A stretch of DNA of 64,000 nucleotides from Agelas oroides (lineage: Eukaryota; Porifera; Demospongiae; Agelasida; Agelasidae): assembly GCA_949130485.1 (NCBI GenBank), contig OX422183.1:4828136-4892135 (forward strand), given 5' to 3'. The notes beneath the pieces were generated by a model. The model did no database searches and was not told the DNA's origin. It saw nothing but the letters and a program-made list of their open reading frames with translations. Numbering within the stretch: position 1 is the stretch's first letter; each line of letters opens with the position of its first letter. Below are positions 33,665 to 45,400 of this stretch, in pieces. Both the position numbers and the translations under genes were made by a program.

Positions 33665-35062
33665 TTCATCAGCATCCTAAATGTACAGCTGGCATAGAGG
33701 GGCAGGGCCAAGAGATACTGCATACATTATGTCACTGTTGCAGGCGAAAATAATGTTGGCAGATTTTTAATTTGGTGGTTTCAATCCCGACTGCCAAATC
33801 ACCAAATTTAATTACCCGTCAAATTTTCCGGCTATACGATAACTTAATTACAATTACTATTGGATGCCAACAGAAAGCTATATGGCATTGAAATTTTCAA
33901 CACCAATTCCCAATTTAAATCCCTCGGGGGAGGAGTTTACAAGCCGTACAGAAGGCTATTTTTTGTGCAAGAGCAAGCAACTCCGTGTGCCCGGCAGCCA
34001 TGGCTAGCTAGTCATGATAATACGGTTGACAAAGTGCGCATTCGGCTTCAGTAGGCGGGAGATTTGTACAGCAGTCAAGTAGGAAGCCAACATATGCGGG
34101 TAACGTACATGCTTTGTGGTGACTGGTGCACTTATGGCTTCGTGGTTTGTAAATTAGCTGTGAAGCCTGGTTCGCCATTTTTCAATTTGTTAACTGCAAT
34201 TCTTCATTTTTTGGGGAAGAATTGCAATCATGCATTCCTGATATATGGTACCTCCCACATGATTACTTCACTAAAGTACAGGCATACTCAAATAGTTGTC
34301 AGAAAAACGTAATGGTTCAGGAGGGTATGTGAGATGGAAATATTACGTATACAAGATAGTACATATAGCACCAATGCACCATACAACTCGCTCACGCTCG
34401 CCCCAAAATGCACTGCATTCTCCTAGCATAGAAAAGGATATACAAAAATAAGGTATGGGTAGAAGAGGTAAATAAAGCAGCCAGTTTCATTAAATGGTTT
34501 GTCTGTGAAAGTACATGGTGGTGTAATAGGTCTTTTTTTACTGGCTGTGTACATATGTTTGTAGCTTTAGCCTTGGACTGGTTGCAGGACCGTGCAATAT
34601 ACATTGAAAGTTTGGCAGACTTTACTCTTGTATCAGCCAACCATTTACTCTTACATTTTCTTAGCCACAATGGAGGTGGCTTTGCATCTGTGACTGGTCA
34701 AGATAACACAAGTATAGGTTTTCCCCTGACCACAGTCCATACCTGAAACATAATTGTGAGAAGTCTAATGTGCAGCATTGCATATGTATGTTCTTGACAG
34801 TCAGTAATGGCTCAACAGGACAATAAAGGAAACTTGCTCATTACTCCACCACCATACTAGGCGTGTTACATTCAATTAGTTTATGAATATATCAGTACAT
34901 GATGGTGATCATGACAGTTTTAGTCAGAATCTCGTGTACCTTTCTGAGGTGCTGTAAGGAATTACATCTCATTAAGTGGAACAATTTCTTCCTACCACAA
35001 ATGTAATTGCATTACCGTTATATACTTTTATGCCATAATTAAACGTTCCTCTTTGTATGCAG
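33665..35062. other. No recognisable gene
   Basis: Only short ORFs with no known motif. It could hold upstream exons or the promoter of the caspase-like gene, but I cannot point to them. Confidence 0.35.
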
Positions 35063-35236
35063 AAGGACCTCCTAGAGGCAGGGGTATATAAAAGGGTTGA
35101 CATAACTGTGGATAACAAACCAGTGCAAAGTGAAGCCGCAAATCATCCTCCAACTGCTGTAGCTGACATTCCAATGGTTCGCATGTTAGTACAAAATCGT
35201 GGTGAACATCAACCCAAACTATAGCTTGAAACAACT
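35063..35236 (+). pseudogene. Broken duplicate of the caspase gene's first visible exon
   Basis: The segment follows TTTGTATGCAG (acceptor), the same acceptor context as at 37544. The translated end (ADIPMV, QNRGEHQPKL) parallels ADIPMV, QDRGEHQPKL of the intact exon. At 35222-35224 the duplicate has TAG where the intact copy has CAA. Its upstream part (KDLLEAGVYKRVDITVDNKP) has no counterpart in the downstream exon. A 1.2-kb TIR element (35918-37149) lies between the two copies. Confidence 0.65.
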
Positions 35237-35917
35237 TGTTGATTTTACTTGGCTGACGGAGAGAGGTGACCAGCAGGGAGTCATAACTGAAGCCCTATTT
35301 CAGGTAATCTTAGAATGAAGCACCTTTTTAGTCATACCGTTTGAATGGCCAGCAATGGCGGACTCGCTGCCCAAAGAGCTACCCACCATGCTGCTTAGCA
35401 ACATAGCCCGCCTTTACCACCGTAGTTATAGGATGTGGGGATACTTACCTCCCACCTAGAGTATCAATCTCTCTCACCTCACGTCCAGGGAGAAAGAAGC
35501 AGTAGAAATTCTCACTATTAAATTGTTACCAAAAGTGCACTATCGGTGTTAAAGGGTTAAAGGGATGCTCAGGTCAGTGGGAGGCTGGTTATTGAAGATC
35601 TGCCGTACAGAGGGTCCCTATACTCCTGGGAATATAATCAGCTATACATGTGGCCCTCATTGCTGTAGATAGGGTCACGAGTCTGTTTATTGAATTGTGG
35701 CTACAAGTGCACTTTGGTTCAGTTTTGAAGACAGGGCTCTGAAAAATGAAAAATATGGTTTGTTGAAGTCTACAAGTAATCTTAGAATTTAGGTGTTAAG
35801 GGATTTGAATATGCATTATTGAATCTTCACTCACAGGTGAGTACTTGCTGACAATTCATAGCTCACAATGTTTTACACACAGAGCCATAGTGCTTATGCA
35901 TGGTATTTTTTTACCGT

Positions 35918-37149
35918 ACTCACTCGAATTACGCCCCCCCCCCCCTTTTTGCTGATTAGATTTAGCTACAAGTATGGGGGGGGGGGGGGGGGCTTATAAT
36001 TGAATAATAGTTATTAGTCTTGTTTATACGCCCCCTTTCCTCGCTGTGGAGCACGCGAGGGAAACAGCAATGGCAGAGTTGTCCGTCACCGTCTCATGCG
36101 CTTGCGATGAAGCTCATAGTGGCTCAGTTCTGCAGGGCAAAGGTCAATGAAGGCACAGAGTGTGTGCGGTCAGAAAACGCGATGCAGTTTTCGCACCACT
36201 GTACCAGTTAGCTACTGGCCTGCCGCCGCGCAGCCAATCGCTTTGTCGGTGTATCGCTGGCCAGTAGGTAGCTAGACTCTATATAGGGTGGTACGGTGAG
36301 TTCTAACCTTCCTCTCGTTCGTCGGAGTTGCAGAGTTCTTATTGTGTATTATTACATTTTCAGTGTGTGTGCACGAGATCAATTTTCATGAGATCAACTC
36401 CCACGTGGTCAACTCTTACAAGATCAACTTTTCATGAAATCAACTGCTATGAGATCAACTTTAATAAAATCAACTCTTACGAAATCAACTTACAAAACTG
36501 AATTACATTGATCCACTAAATTCTAACTAAAATCCAGTAAGGTGCTTGATTGCTCCTAGGTATTCGAATGCCACTCTTCAACATTGTTGTTGGTTCTGGG
36601 CATGTGTTGGTTAAAATAGTTCCAGTGATTTGGTGTGAAGTTTCCATTAATCCAAAAGTGAAGGTTCTTTCCTCCTCGTTTTGGTTTCCATGAACTGAGC
36701 CATTGCAGAAGATGGGGATGAGTGTGCATTGTGCTCAAAATCGCTGGCTGCAGAAAAGCTTACTACTCAAAGCCTGTCAAGCCTACCCTTACGTGACAAC
36801 ACACTAACACACTAATCGAAACCTGTCAACTGACCCATCAATACCTGTCAAGCCTTGGCGTGCACTAACTGCTCAAAGAGTTGATTTCAGGAGTTGAGTT
36901 GATTTTGTAAGAGTTGATTTTATTAAAGTTGATCTCATAGTAGTTGATTCCATAAAAAGTTGATTTTGTAAGAGTTGACCACATGGGAGTTGATCTCATG
37001 AGAATTGATCTCATGTGAGTAAATCAAATTTTCCATGTATGGTCAAGGGAAGGCATAAATTAGAGGTAAATATACCTCCACAACAAATTTTTGCAAATAG
37101 TAAGGGGGGCTTATAATCGAAGGGGGCGTAATGTCGAGTGAGTACGGTA
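35918..37149. mobile_element. 1.23-kb TIR element with CCGTACTCACTCGA ends and inner TCAACT arrays
   Basis: The left end TTACCGTACTCACTCGAATT then ACGCCCCC is mirrored at the right end (GGGGGCGTAATGTCGAGTGA, GTACGGTA). Inside, 36376-36500 carries about eight spaced GATCAACT/AATCAACT motifs, and 36890-37025 carries the inverted form AGTTGATT/AGTTGATC, making a second inner inverted repeat. No coding capacity. Similar CCGTA-ACTCGAAT-CGCCCCC ends are common in invertebrate MITEs. Confidence 0.75.
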
Positions 37150-37543
37150 TGTGAATCACTCTCCAGTCATAATGTAAGTTAATTTGCACTTGATTTAACC
37201 CTTTACTGATTGTACTGCATGATTGCAATGTTATATTGTACTCCACTAATAATATGTGTTATGCCATATCTCTGGTTATGAAACAGCTATGATCTTACAA
37301 TAAAACCTCACACTGCCAAGTTATAGTTACTGAAATTTGTTAAAGATAGCGACTTCTGGTATGGCAACTTTTGGTTTATTTCTGTCTCCTATTGAAATCT
37401 GTGCAGAAGCTAGAGTTTTTAGTTTAGCTCTCTATGTCGTTTTTTATTCTTTCTCCATCACTTGTCTATTTCTCAGTAAATACAGCACATCCTTGTTGAT
37501 TGTGATGTTATGCATTAGCAAATATTTCTTACTTTGTATGCAG

Positions 37544-38433
37544 GACAACAAAGACCCTTAAATCAATCTTCAACTACCGCAGCTGACATTCCAATGGTTC
37601 ACATGTCAGCACAAGATCGTGGTGAACATCAGCCAAAATTGCAACTTGAGACAAGCATCATGAAGATGTTTCCTAACCCTCTCTCACCACCAAAGTCCAC
37701 TGCAGTGTTTTATCCAATGAACTCCCGGAAACATGGTGTAGCACTCATCATCAACAACAAGAAACTTTCTGAAGGTAGCACCTTTGAGATAGCAGATTGT
37801 GATGAGCTAAACCTCACTGAAACTCTGATGTTTCTGGGGTACCATGTTCGGATAAAGCACACATGTAGCCGTAATGTAATGGCAAATCTCTTTGAACAGA
37901 TTGACATGGAGTGTTTAGATCCAGTCATGAAATCGGATGGTATCGATTCCTTTATCTGCTGCATCCTCTCACATTGTGACGAAGGGATGGTGTATGGGTC
38001 AGACAACAAGCCAATTGAATTGAGGAAAATACAGGAAACAGTTAGCAACTGCCAAGTTCTGAAGAATATGCCAAAACTGTTCTTTATCCAAGCATACTTG
38101 GGAAAGCAGCTAGATCCAGCACACAATCTTATTCTGTCCCAATGCAGTGATTTCTATTTCAGCTATGCTATTACTTCAAGTGAACAACCTTTTCGTGATC
38201 CTAAAAGGGGGTCATCCTACGTCACAGAGTTGTGTAAGGCTCTTTGCACCCACAGCACTGACATGGCCTTGAGTGGCATTGTAAAAAATGTAAACACCAT
38301 TTTAAAAGCTAAACGGGACAGTCACAGTCAACTCCTAAAAGAAGATAACCAACTGAAGAAAGAAGTATACTTCTTTCATGGTAGGGCTCATGTTGTAGAA
38401 ATCAGACAGAAGTCCATCACATATTTTGATTGA
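37544..38433 (+). CDS. Caspase-like exon lacking the catalytic Cys (pseudo-caspase)
   Basis: The exon follows acceptor TTTGTATGCAG and is open to 38433. A ~50-residue linker leads into a complete caspase fold: AVFYPMNSRKHGVALIINN (first strand), FLGYHVRI, SFICCILSHCDEGMVYG (His box), MPKLFFIQAYLG (active-site box), and p10 with FYFSYAITSSEQ, DPKRGSSYVTELC, KKEVYFFH. The catalytic His is kept (37972-37974), but the following Gly is Cys. The box normally QACRG is QAYLG, so the nucleophile is Tyr (38095-38097), one G-to-A change away from Cys. The substrate-binding Arg near the N-terminus also appears absent. It should be proteolytically dead, perhaps a decoy or scaffold like c-FLIP. A splice donor (CATG/GTAGGG, 38381) could replace the stop and join the exon at 38810. 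Confidence 0.85.
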
Positions 38434-38809
38434 TTTGAAATGCTTCATCATTAAACGGGTAGAGCTCAAATGAAATGTGTCAATGTGAGTTAATTCCACC
38501 CTTAATTAACTGAAGGTTACAATACAGTGAGCAAAATATGCAAGATCGGTGTTGAACTTTTATCCAGAAATGCTTCATGTGTAAAATCTGTCATTTCTAT
38601 AGATGCAAGACTTTCGTCTAACCATGACGCTTGCTTTGTCACCACATTAGCTAATTTGTAATGTTGTTTTCATCCTGCGTATACATTTTCACTGATTGAG
38701 ACTTTGTGTCATGCAGTGTAAACTACAACTCGTAGGCTAGTTAACAAGTTACTCTAGTAGCAACATTATTGTATGATTTTGGAATACACATATAGTCCTT
38801 ATTCTTCAG

Positions 38810-39037
38810 GTGCTGATGAATCATCCCTCAGTAGTGTAGGACATCACCTCAGTGGCAAGGAGCTTCTTGCGCTCCAAGATATACTGCAGGAGGATGTGAT
38901 TGACAGCTTGCACAAAATTGGGTTGAATCTAAAGGCAATTGGAGATGCACATACAACTATTGAAGAAGTGCAGAGCCTGCTACATTCATTCGAGCAACAT
39001 GAAGTTGCATCCAGTTTGAGGCAACGCCTTGACTCAG
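38810..39037 (+). CDS. Downstream exon of the caspase-like gene
   Basis: 76 codons lie between TTCTTCAG (acceptor) and CAG/GTAAGC (donor), phase 1 at both ends, so it joins in frame to the donor at 38381. The translation is amphipathic and helical (SGKELLALQDILQEDVIDSL, KIGLNLKAIGDAHTTIEEVQ). It might be a Death-fold or helical linker domain; I do not recognise it firmly. Its donor phase also matches the ROC exon at 48255. Confidence 0.6.
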
Positions 39038-39599
39038 GTAAGCGGTGTACCGGAAATAAAATGACCACCACATTAAACATGCACAAAACACAAAATATAT
39101 ATGTTCGATGGGAGTTAAAAACTGGGTAACATGAAGACAGAAAAAATTGGGCAGGATTTCAACTGCTTTTGATCAGTAATTGAAGTTACTGTATGTATTC
39201 AAATAAAACGCATGATCCAATCTAGCCCTCAATTCTGAGAATAGGGGCTTTCCAAAATTACATCATCCAAATTAATTGTCATTTTAATTGGGGCCACTAA
39301 TGCTAGTGCTATGAATAACACACAGAGCAATGCCTTGACAGAAGCCGACAATCCTGGAGCTTCCCTTGGGAATCGCGAGCCTGAGAAGTTCAATTAAGAT
39401 CATGGAGCTGCGATTTTGGCTGCAGTGTTGAGGTGCTGGTGGGCTATCAAAGTTGAAGACGAAGGCTTACTACGTTCGACAGTAAGTTTATTAGCCCCTC
39501 GCCTTGCGACCTAGGTTCGGGTAGAAGTGGTGCAGAACCGTGACAAGATAGATATTCAGGTAGTGTTTTAATAAATAGCTATATGACACTACCAGATAC

Positions 39600-39714
39600 T
39601 AGTCTTGCAAGTCAGACCCTTTCCGTCTCGCAGTGCCGATCGCTTTCAGTATGCAGCACCGATACTGAAAGCGATTGGTGCTGTGGAGCGGAAAGGGTCT
39701 GGCTTGCGAGACTA
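39600..39714. mobile_element. 115-bp fold-back element ending the THAP pseudogene
   Basis: TAGTCTTGCAAGTCAGACCC is mirrored by GGGTCTGGCTTGCGAGACTA. Flanks ACCAGATAC (39591-39599) and ACCAGAAAC (39715-39723) match 8 of 9. Its terminal bases supply the TAG stop of the minus-strand coiled-coil frame. Confidence 0.85.
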
Positions 39715-40434
39715 ACCAGAAACTGAGGCAACTGCATTTGTCATTAGATCTAAGCGCTTGACCAGTTTTCCACTCTCAGCATTCAGCTGTTCCAAGTGCT
39801 GCTGCAGCTTTTCATTCTCAGCTGTCATCAGCTGTAAGTGTCCTTTAAGCTCTTCATTCTCAGCTTTCACCCTTTGCAGCACTACCTTTAGTTGACAGTT
39901 TTCTTCAGTAGCTTCACTTAGTCCTTGCTCCAATACCTCAACTCGTTTCATCAAACAAGCAGACACAGTTTCCAAAGCTTCAAGACCTTCCTCGCTGAAT
40001 GACTGATCACAGCAACAACACCATCAGAGCCCCCAGTGTTGTCATTCTCTAAACTACCACTACCAGATGTGTGATCCTTCACAGGAGAGGACCGATAGCG
40101 CAATTGATGAGTCACCTTTGTTCCTGCCTTGCTCTTTTCGGTGTCAAAGGGAAAGATTGAAGGTACCGCATGTTCTCTGACAGTTCGATAACTACTCCAG
40201 TAGTTGTAAAAATCTGTTGGCCTGAAGAGAAGCGAGCAGGTCTTCGTCCATTTACCAGGCTAAGTATTTACCAACATCACGCCGAATAACATGAATCCAT
40301 TGCCTTCTTTTTGTACGGTTGCCTGAGCTATCTGGTGGAAACGTGTGGAAAGTAACCTTGGCTTCTTTTCCATTGATGGTCACAAAGCGATATCCCTTTT
40401 TGCGGCACCGAGGAACACAACAGTTGTACGGCAT
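39712..40434 (-). pseudogene. THAP zinc-finger / coiled-coil gene, frameshifted
   Basis: From ATG 40434: MPYNCCVPRCRKKGYR, then VTFHTFPPDSSGNRTKRRQW and IRRDVGKYL, the THAP domain N-terminal half with its C-x3-C ligands, HxFP and Trp. The frame stops at 40252 after one extra base near 40260. Shifting the frame recovers PGKWTKTCSLLF, where the family's last zinc ligand His (CSLHF) is Leu. A second shift near 40000 leads to a ~90-residue coiled coil (39975-39712; repeated LQ(R)VKAENEELKG-like heptads). THAP proteins bind DNA and are often transposase-derived. The zinc ligand loss plus two shifts argue that it is dead. Confidence 0.8.
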
Positions 40435-40443
40435 ACTATCGGC

Positions 40444-40542
40444 TAGTCTCGCGGAGCCAGACTCTCACACGAAAAACGGGAGAGTCTGGCTCCGCGAGAC
40501 TAGCTGATAGTATGCCGTACAGAGTCTGGCTCTGCGAGACTA
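40444..40542. mobile_element. 99-bp fold-back element abutting the THAP start codon
   Basis: TAGTCTCGCGGAGCCAGACT...GCGAGACTA is flanked by an exact 9-bp duplication, ACTATCGGC, at 40435-40443 and 40543-40551. A perfect hairpin (40444-40502) makes up most of it. An inverted copy of flanking host sequence (GATAGTATGCCGTAC, about 40506-40520) follows inside, then a further half-TIR. The duplication begins one base upstream of the THAP ATG. Confidence 0.85.
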
Positions 40543-40551
40543 ACTATCGGC

Positions 40552-43157
40552 TCCTACTGGTAATGGCTGGCCCCATTCAAAATCTCGTTGCAGGGATAGT
40601 CCCTTATGGGCGTGATTTTGGAAAGCCCCTATTTATGGATGGATCCAACTTGGCATGCAAGCTGCCACTAATTAATTTTGGCACAATACCAGGAATGAAG
40701 CCTCTCAGTTATCCCAGTCATTTTATTTTGTGACAACAAAAGGAACATTTTCCAGGAGAAAGGGCTATCCCATAAGTGTTCTACTTTGGTGTTAGTTCCC
40801 TCTATCAAGAATCTCACTTCTTGACAAGACTGAGAACTGAAGACTACGAACTCTTTTCACTTCTATTTTCAATTTTCCACATTTGAATCCACTGCAACAC
40901 ATGATCTAATCTAATGCTCAATTCCAAGAATTTATGGGTGATTAATGCATGCTCACTCAAGCCTTTGTATATTACACAACAAGCAAGTTTTTCCCTGCCC
41001 ACTTGCAATATTTACATGTTGTGCATGGTGGCCAACGCCAACCTGCTTCAGAAACAAAGATGTTTCTAGCCAGCATTTTTCCTATGGGTGAAGTGATGAT
41101 CTTCTCGTCGTTGTAAGCCGGTACTCAGTGGGTACTCACAATACCCCAGTTGACAAACAAGTTCAACTTGTGCAATAGTAGTTGAGGCCTAGTTTCCCAA
41201 ACAACTACTTTTGATTCCTCTTAGCACATGTAGCAGTGATAAATCAGCCATGTTCAGAGAGCCATGCTTGCCAAATCGCATACAAGTACAAGTCAACAGA
41301 GCAAGTAACTCACATTTCCAGGTGGGCTTGCTTTCAGTTTTGTCTTTTCCAATCAGCCATTTCACCACAAAGAGCCATAATTACATTCTTCTCACATGAT
41401 TCACGCATAGCTTGGTTGCCTAACCAGGTGGTCACACATAAGCCAGACTCTCATTTGCTTGCATGACTCCTGATTTGTGGTCTTGTGGAAAGAGCTTAGT
41501 CTCACATAACCAAGAGTCTAGCTACTCAAGGACATGCATGAGGACAAGAATATGCTCAGGCCACTGTAGGCTCACAAAACCACATCAAACAATACAACCA
41601 TGTCTACGTTCACTCCCCTTATTGCACCCCAAACAACAACTTTTTATCGTAGCAAATGAATGAATGTAATGTGAGGAAAGTCATACAAGTGCTTGCATAT
41701 GCCTACTACAGCCATTCTCTCCTAGCCTAACAGGGCCTATTCAGGTTTGACCATATAGCTTGAAGCAGTTATCACTGAAGTATATGTATGGTTCAAGCAC
41801 TGAAGCTGAGAACTAATCTATGGCGAGTGCACAAGGTGAAATATTTGCCATTCACAAATTGGACCATGATCAAGCAGGATTTCATGGTGTCCAAGCTAGC
41901 CATCTTAACGTGTAGGTACTTGTAGTTTACAGAGCCTGGCGTATGTAAAACCTGAGTCACGATCGAAAGTTTTTACACTTCAGTGACCACACAAATGTAA
42001 TCCTGACTTACAGCTCTGGAACCAAGTGTAAAGGCTAAGGTAGGTACACTGTTAACAAGCTACATCTGTTAGCTACACATTTCTGGTAGCAAATTATCAA
42101 CCCAGCAGAGTCCCACACCGAGCTAGAAGTCATGGTGAAGTGTGCACTTAGCTACTGGCTTGCTGCACTGCAGCACATTCATAGTGCTTTTGATCGTAAC
42201 ACCACTTGTTTAGAACATCGATTGATGACTCCCAAAGGCTTTGTGTGGTGTTTTGGCTCCAACATAGCTCAGATACAGACAGCAGTAACACATCAATCAT
42301 CTGCCTAGCCAGTCAAGTTTCGCTATAGCCATATATAGAAGTTGGCTGGCTTTGTTTATCATCTCGTATTATCACCAATTAGCATCCACACAGGCATTCT
42401 GAGCAAACATTTAGCATTGGATAATGTGGACGCTCACTGGCCTCTCACGCAAGGTTGTCCACCACCGCTGATCAATTCAACAACTGGACATTAGAAGAGC
42501 ACTGGTGCGCACAGTATTAGCCTCTGGTTTGCCTTTCTTGCCAGCATACAGCAAGGGAAAGCTCTAGAATGCGCTTTTGTAGCACTCAACAGCACAAGTA
42601 CACATTGCCACGCCTATAGTGGAATAAATCGGAACCCTCTGAAATATGGACCTCTCTACACTCAGTGATGGTCCCATTGTTTCCGCATTAGAGGGGTTCC
42701 ACTGTACTCTACATGCAATGGCTATGCTTTTTGGTAAAAGCTGGATTGTGCACCTAGTCCCTGTGTACAGGCAAAAATTTATTCTCGGACTAATATATTC
42801 TCAGACCCCAGACTTCAAAGGTCTAAACGCGGTAACAGCAGTGCCAAATCATCAGAGCAACAAGACATGCAGGCGTTGGGATAGGTTTCGATACCCGAGA
42901 CTCTTGAAGTACACAAATCCCGACAGATCATCTCGGTTGATTGGGACCTCAGCCAGTGCTGACAGATGATCGGGGAGTTCGTCTTGATAACCGGCATGGG
43001 TGAACAGTGCTCTCCCATTTCGATTGTCCACCGATCTCCTGCAAGCACGACACCACTGCTTCTCATATGTAGGAGATACAGACAATGCCATAACAAGCTA
43101 CTCTACTATATTGCATAGTTGGCACGTTTGGCCTCATGCATGTGCGCATGTAACAAG
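40552..43157. other. No secure gene; possible zinc-finger fragment at 42815-43096 (minus)
   Basis: Most of this stretch shows nothing recognised. On the minus strand near 43080-42850 a translation with QWCRACRRS, NGRALFTHAGYQDELPDHLS and GFVYFKSLGYRN looks like a degraded Cys-rich module of zf-AD type whose second Cys pair has become Tyr and Ser. This is a weak resemblance only. Confidence 0.3.
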
Positions 43158-45400
43158 AAAAAAGGCAGACAAAGGATCCATTGTCGTAGTACAAGATAAA
43201 CGGGAATACATTTAATATTATCATCAACAAAGGATCCACTGTCTTAATACAAGATAAACAGAAATACATTGAAACAGGTTTAGAGCATCTTTCAGATAGA
43301 GATACATACGATGAGCTTGAGGAAGACCAGACTAAACAGGTAGCCGAAGAAGTAACCCAACCTGTTAGATCCATGTACCAAGAGGGATACATAGATAAAC
43401 CCACTGCTGAGTACCTCCTACCTCCAGAATCGTGAGGACACAGGAAATGTAAAACCCACCCTCAGCTAGGCCCACAGTTTCTGGTTGTGATGGTCCAACA
43501 GAAAAGATCTCAGCTTACTTGGACCATGCACTGGCTTCAGCCCCTGGCAAAGTCACTCCCCTCCTACATAAAAGATACAAAGGAATTTGTTAAATACATA
43601 GAATTGCATTCTTTGTACCCTGGATGTTTCCTCTTTGTACACCAACATCCCAACAGAAGATGGCATTCACGCTGTGCTTCAAGCCATTGAAGACTTGGAA
43701 AACAAGGACCCTTTGTGTCCTCCAACCAGTTGGCTCAAAAAGCTTTTAGAACTCATTCTCTCCCAAAACGTTTTCAGTTTTAACGATAAATTTTACATCC
43801 AGAAACAGGGCACAGCCATGGGTACAAAGATGGCACCTGCCTATGCTAACGTTTTCATGGGTACACTGGAATCCAGAATTCTTTCTGAAACAAACCCCTC
43901 CCCCATACATTGGAAGAGATACATAGATGAGCTAGTATGGACTGACACGAAAGAGAGCCTAGAACAGTTCATCAGGAGCATCAATGAACTACACCCACGC
44001 ATTAAAATCACCGCAGAGTTTTCAACAGACAAAATCACATTCCTAGACCTATGCTTATATACAAAGGGGAGGGATTTGCCAAGGGAGGCATTCTGGATAT
44101 CAAAACCCATATCAAGCCTACCAATACCCAACAGTATGTACATGCCTCATCTACCCACCCCCTGGAACAGGTCGGGGTAATCATCAAAGGAGAACTACTT
44201 AGATACCTCCGAACAAACTCTAATGAAGCTACGTTCCAAACGCACAAAGAGAAACATGTCCAAAATATGGGAAAAAAAGAAGATACAGACAAGATATCAT
44301 AGACAAGAGGATTAAAGGGATTAATTTCTCCGACAGACAAAAAACGCTAGCAAACAAACCCCATAATGCAGGTGAACACCTAACTTTCACAACTACATAC
44401 CGCATTTACCAACACACCACCTCTGAAGATCGCTTGCTGAACACTGGCACCTCATCGAGAAATTCCCGCTACTTTCCAGACTCTTCCCAAACAGACCCAC
44501 TACAGACTTTAGAACCCACAAGAGCATTAGAAAACACCTTACCCAAGCAAGACTAGAAGACTCAAAGATTGTATATAAAATTGACCGAGACCTCAATCTC
44601 CTTTGTGAACCCCTACCTGCCCCAAATGCACCCCCACTAATCAAAAAATGTAACAATAACTGCCTGACATGTAAAGCCCTCGATACCAAACCATACATTA
44701 GGAGCACCTCCAAATACCACAATCTGAAAATCAAAAACACCATTAGCTGCAAAACAGGGAATGTTATCTATGTAATAACATGCAATAGATGAAAAGCCCA
44801 ATATGACTGCACAGTCATTACACAATAGATTCAGTACCCACATGCGAGAAATGCTCAGTAAAAGACCCCCAACTTGATCAAAACTCGCCTGTATAGGCAC
44901 TTTCAGAAGAAACACCACGTCCCCTCTGATGTCCGAGTTCAGCCAGTGGAATGGATAGAAGATCAAAGAAGTCTGAAGAAAAGAGAAAGTGCCTGAATCA
45001 AGGCATTAAGAACAATAGAACCCTGTGGACTAAACATCCTTCCTAGACCCACCGCCATTGTTCCCTTTTTATTCCCAACTGTACCCCCTTCAAGAATTCA
45101 TTTTCTAGAATGTACATGTACCCCCCTTAGCCTCTGCATTTTATTTTGTAGCTCCTTTAGGCATTTTACATGTTGTACCCTTTAGGCCTTGCATAGTTTA
45201 CAGTAGCGTGCTGTTTCCATGACAAACACACTATCACTAGATACATGCTGTTGCTAGTTACCACACACGCTGTTACTAAACAAACCCGTATACACTGTTC
45301 CATTTCCCTGTAACCACCCTTGAAAAAGCTCACCACCGATGAGCGAAATGTTGGGCCTCAACTGCAAACTGATTAAAGTTTTTCCAAACCCCTCCTACTG
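43158..45400 (+). mobile_element. Second Penelope-like element, 5'-truncated and decayed
   Basis: Plus-strand frames give a Penelope RT: KGSTVLIQDKQKYIETGLEH (about 43232), DVSSLYTNIPTEDGIHAV across a shift near 43630, then 43635-44180 with KQGTAMGTKMAPAYANVFMG and KRYIDELVWTDT. The catalytic YIDD reads YIDE, so it is inactive. Remnants of the GIY-YIG domain (CLTCKALDTKPYIRSTSKYH, NVIYVITCNR) lie at about 44655-44795 with stops. A ~55-bp direct duplication (43162-43205, 43217-43260) lies at the 5' edge. Near the 3' end, ACCGATGAGCGAAATGTTGG (about 45333-45352) resembles a degenerate hammerhead core. Confidence 0.8.
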
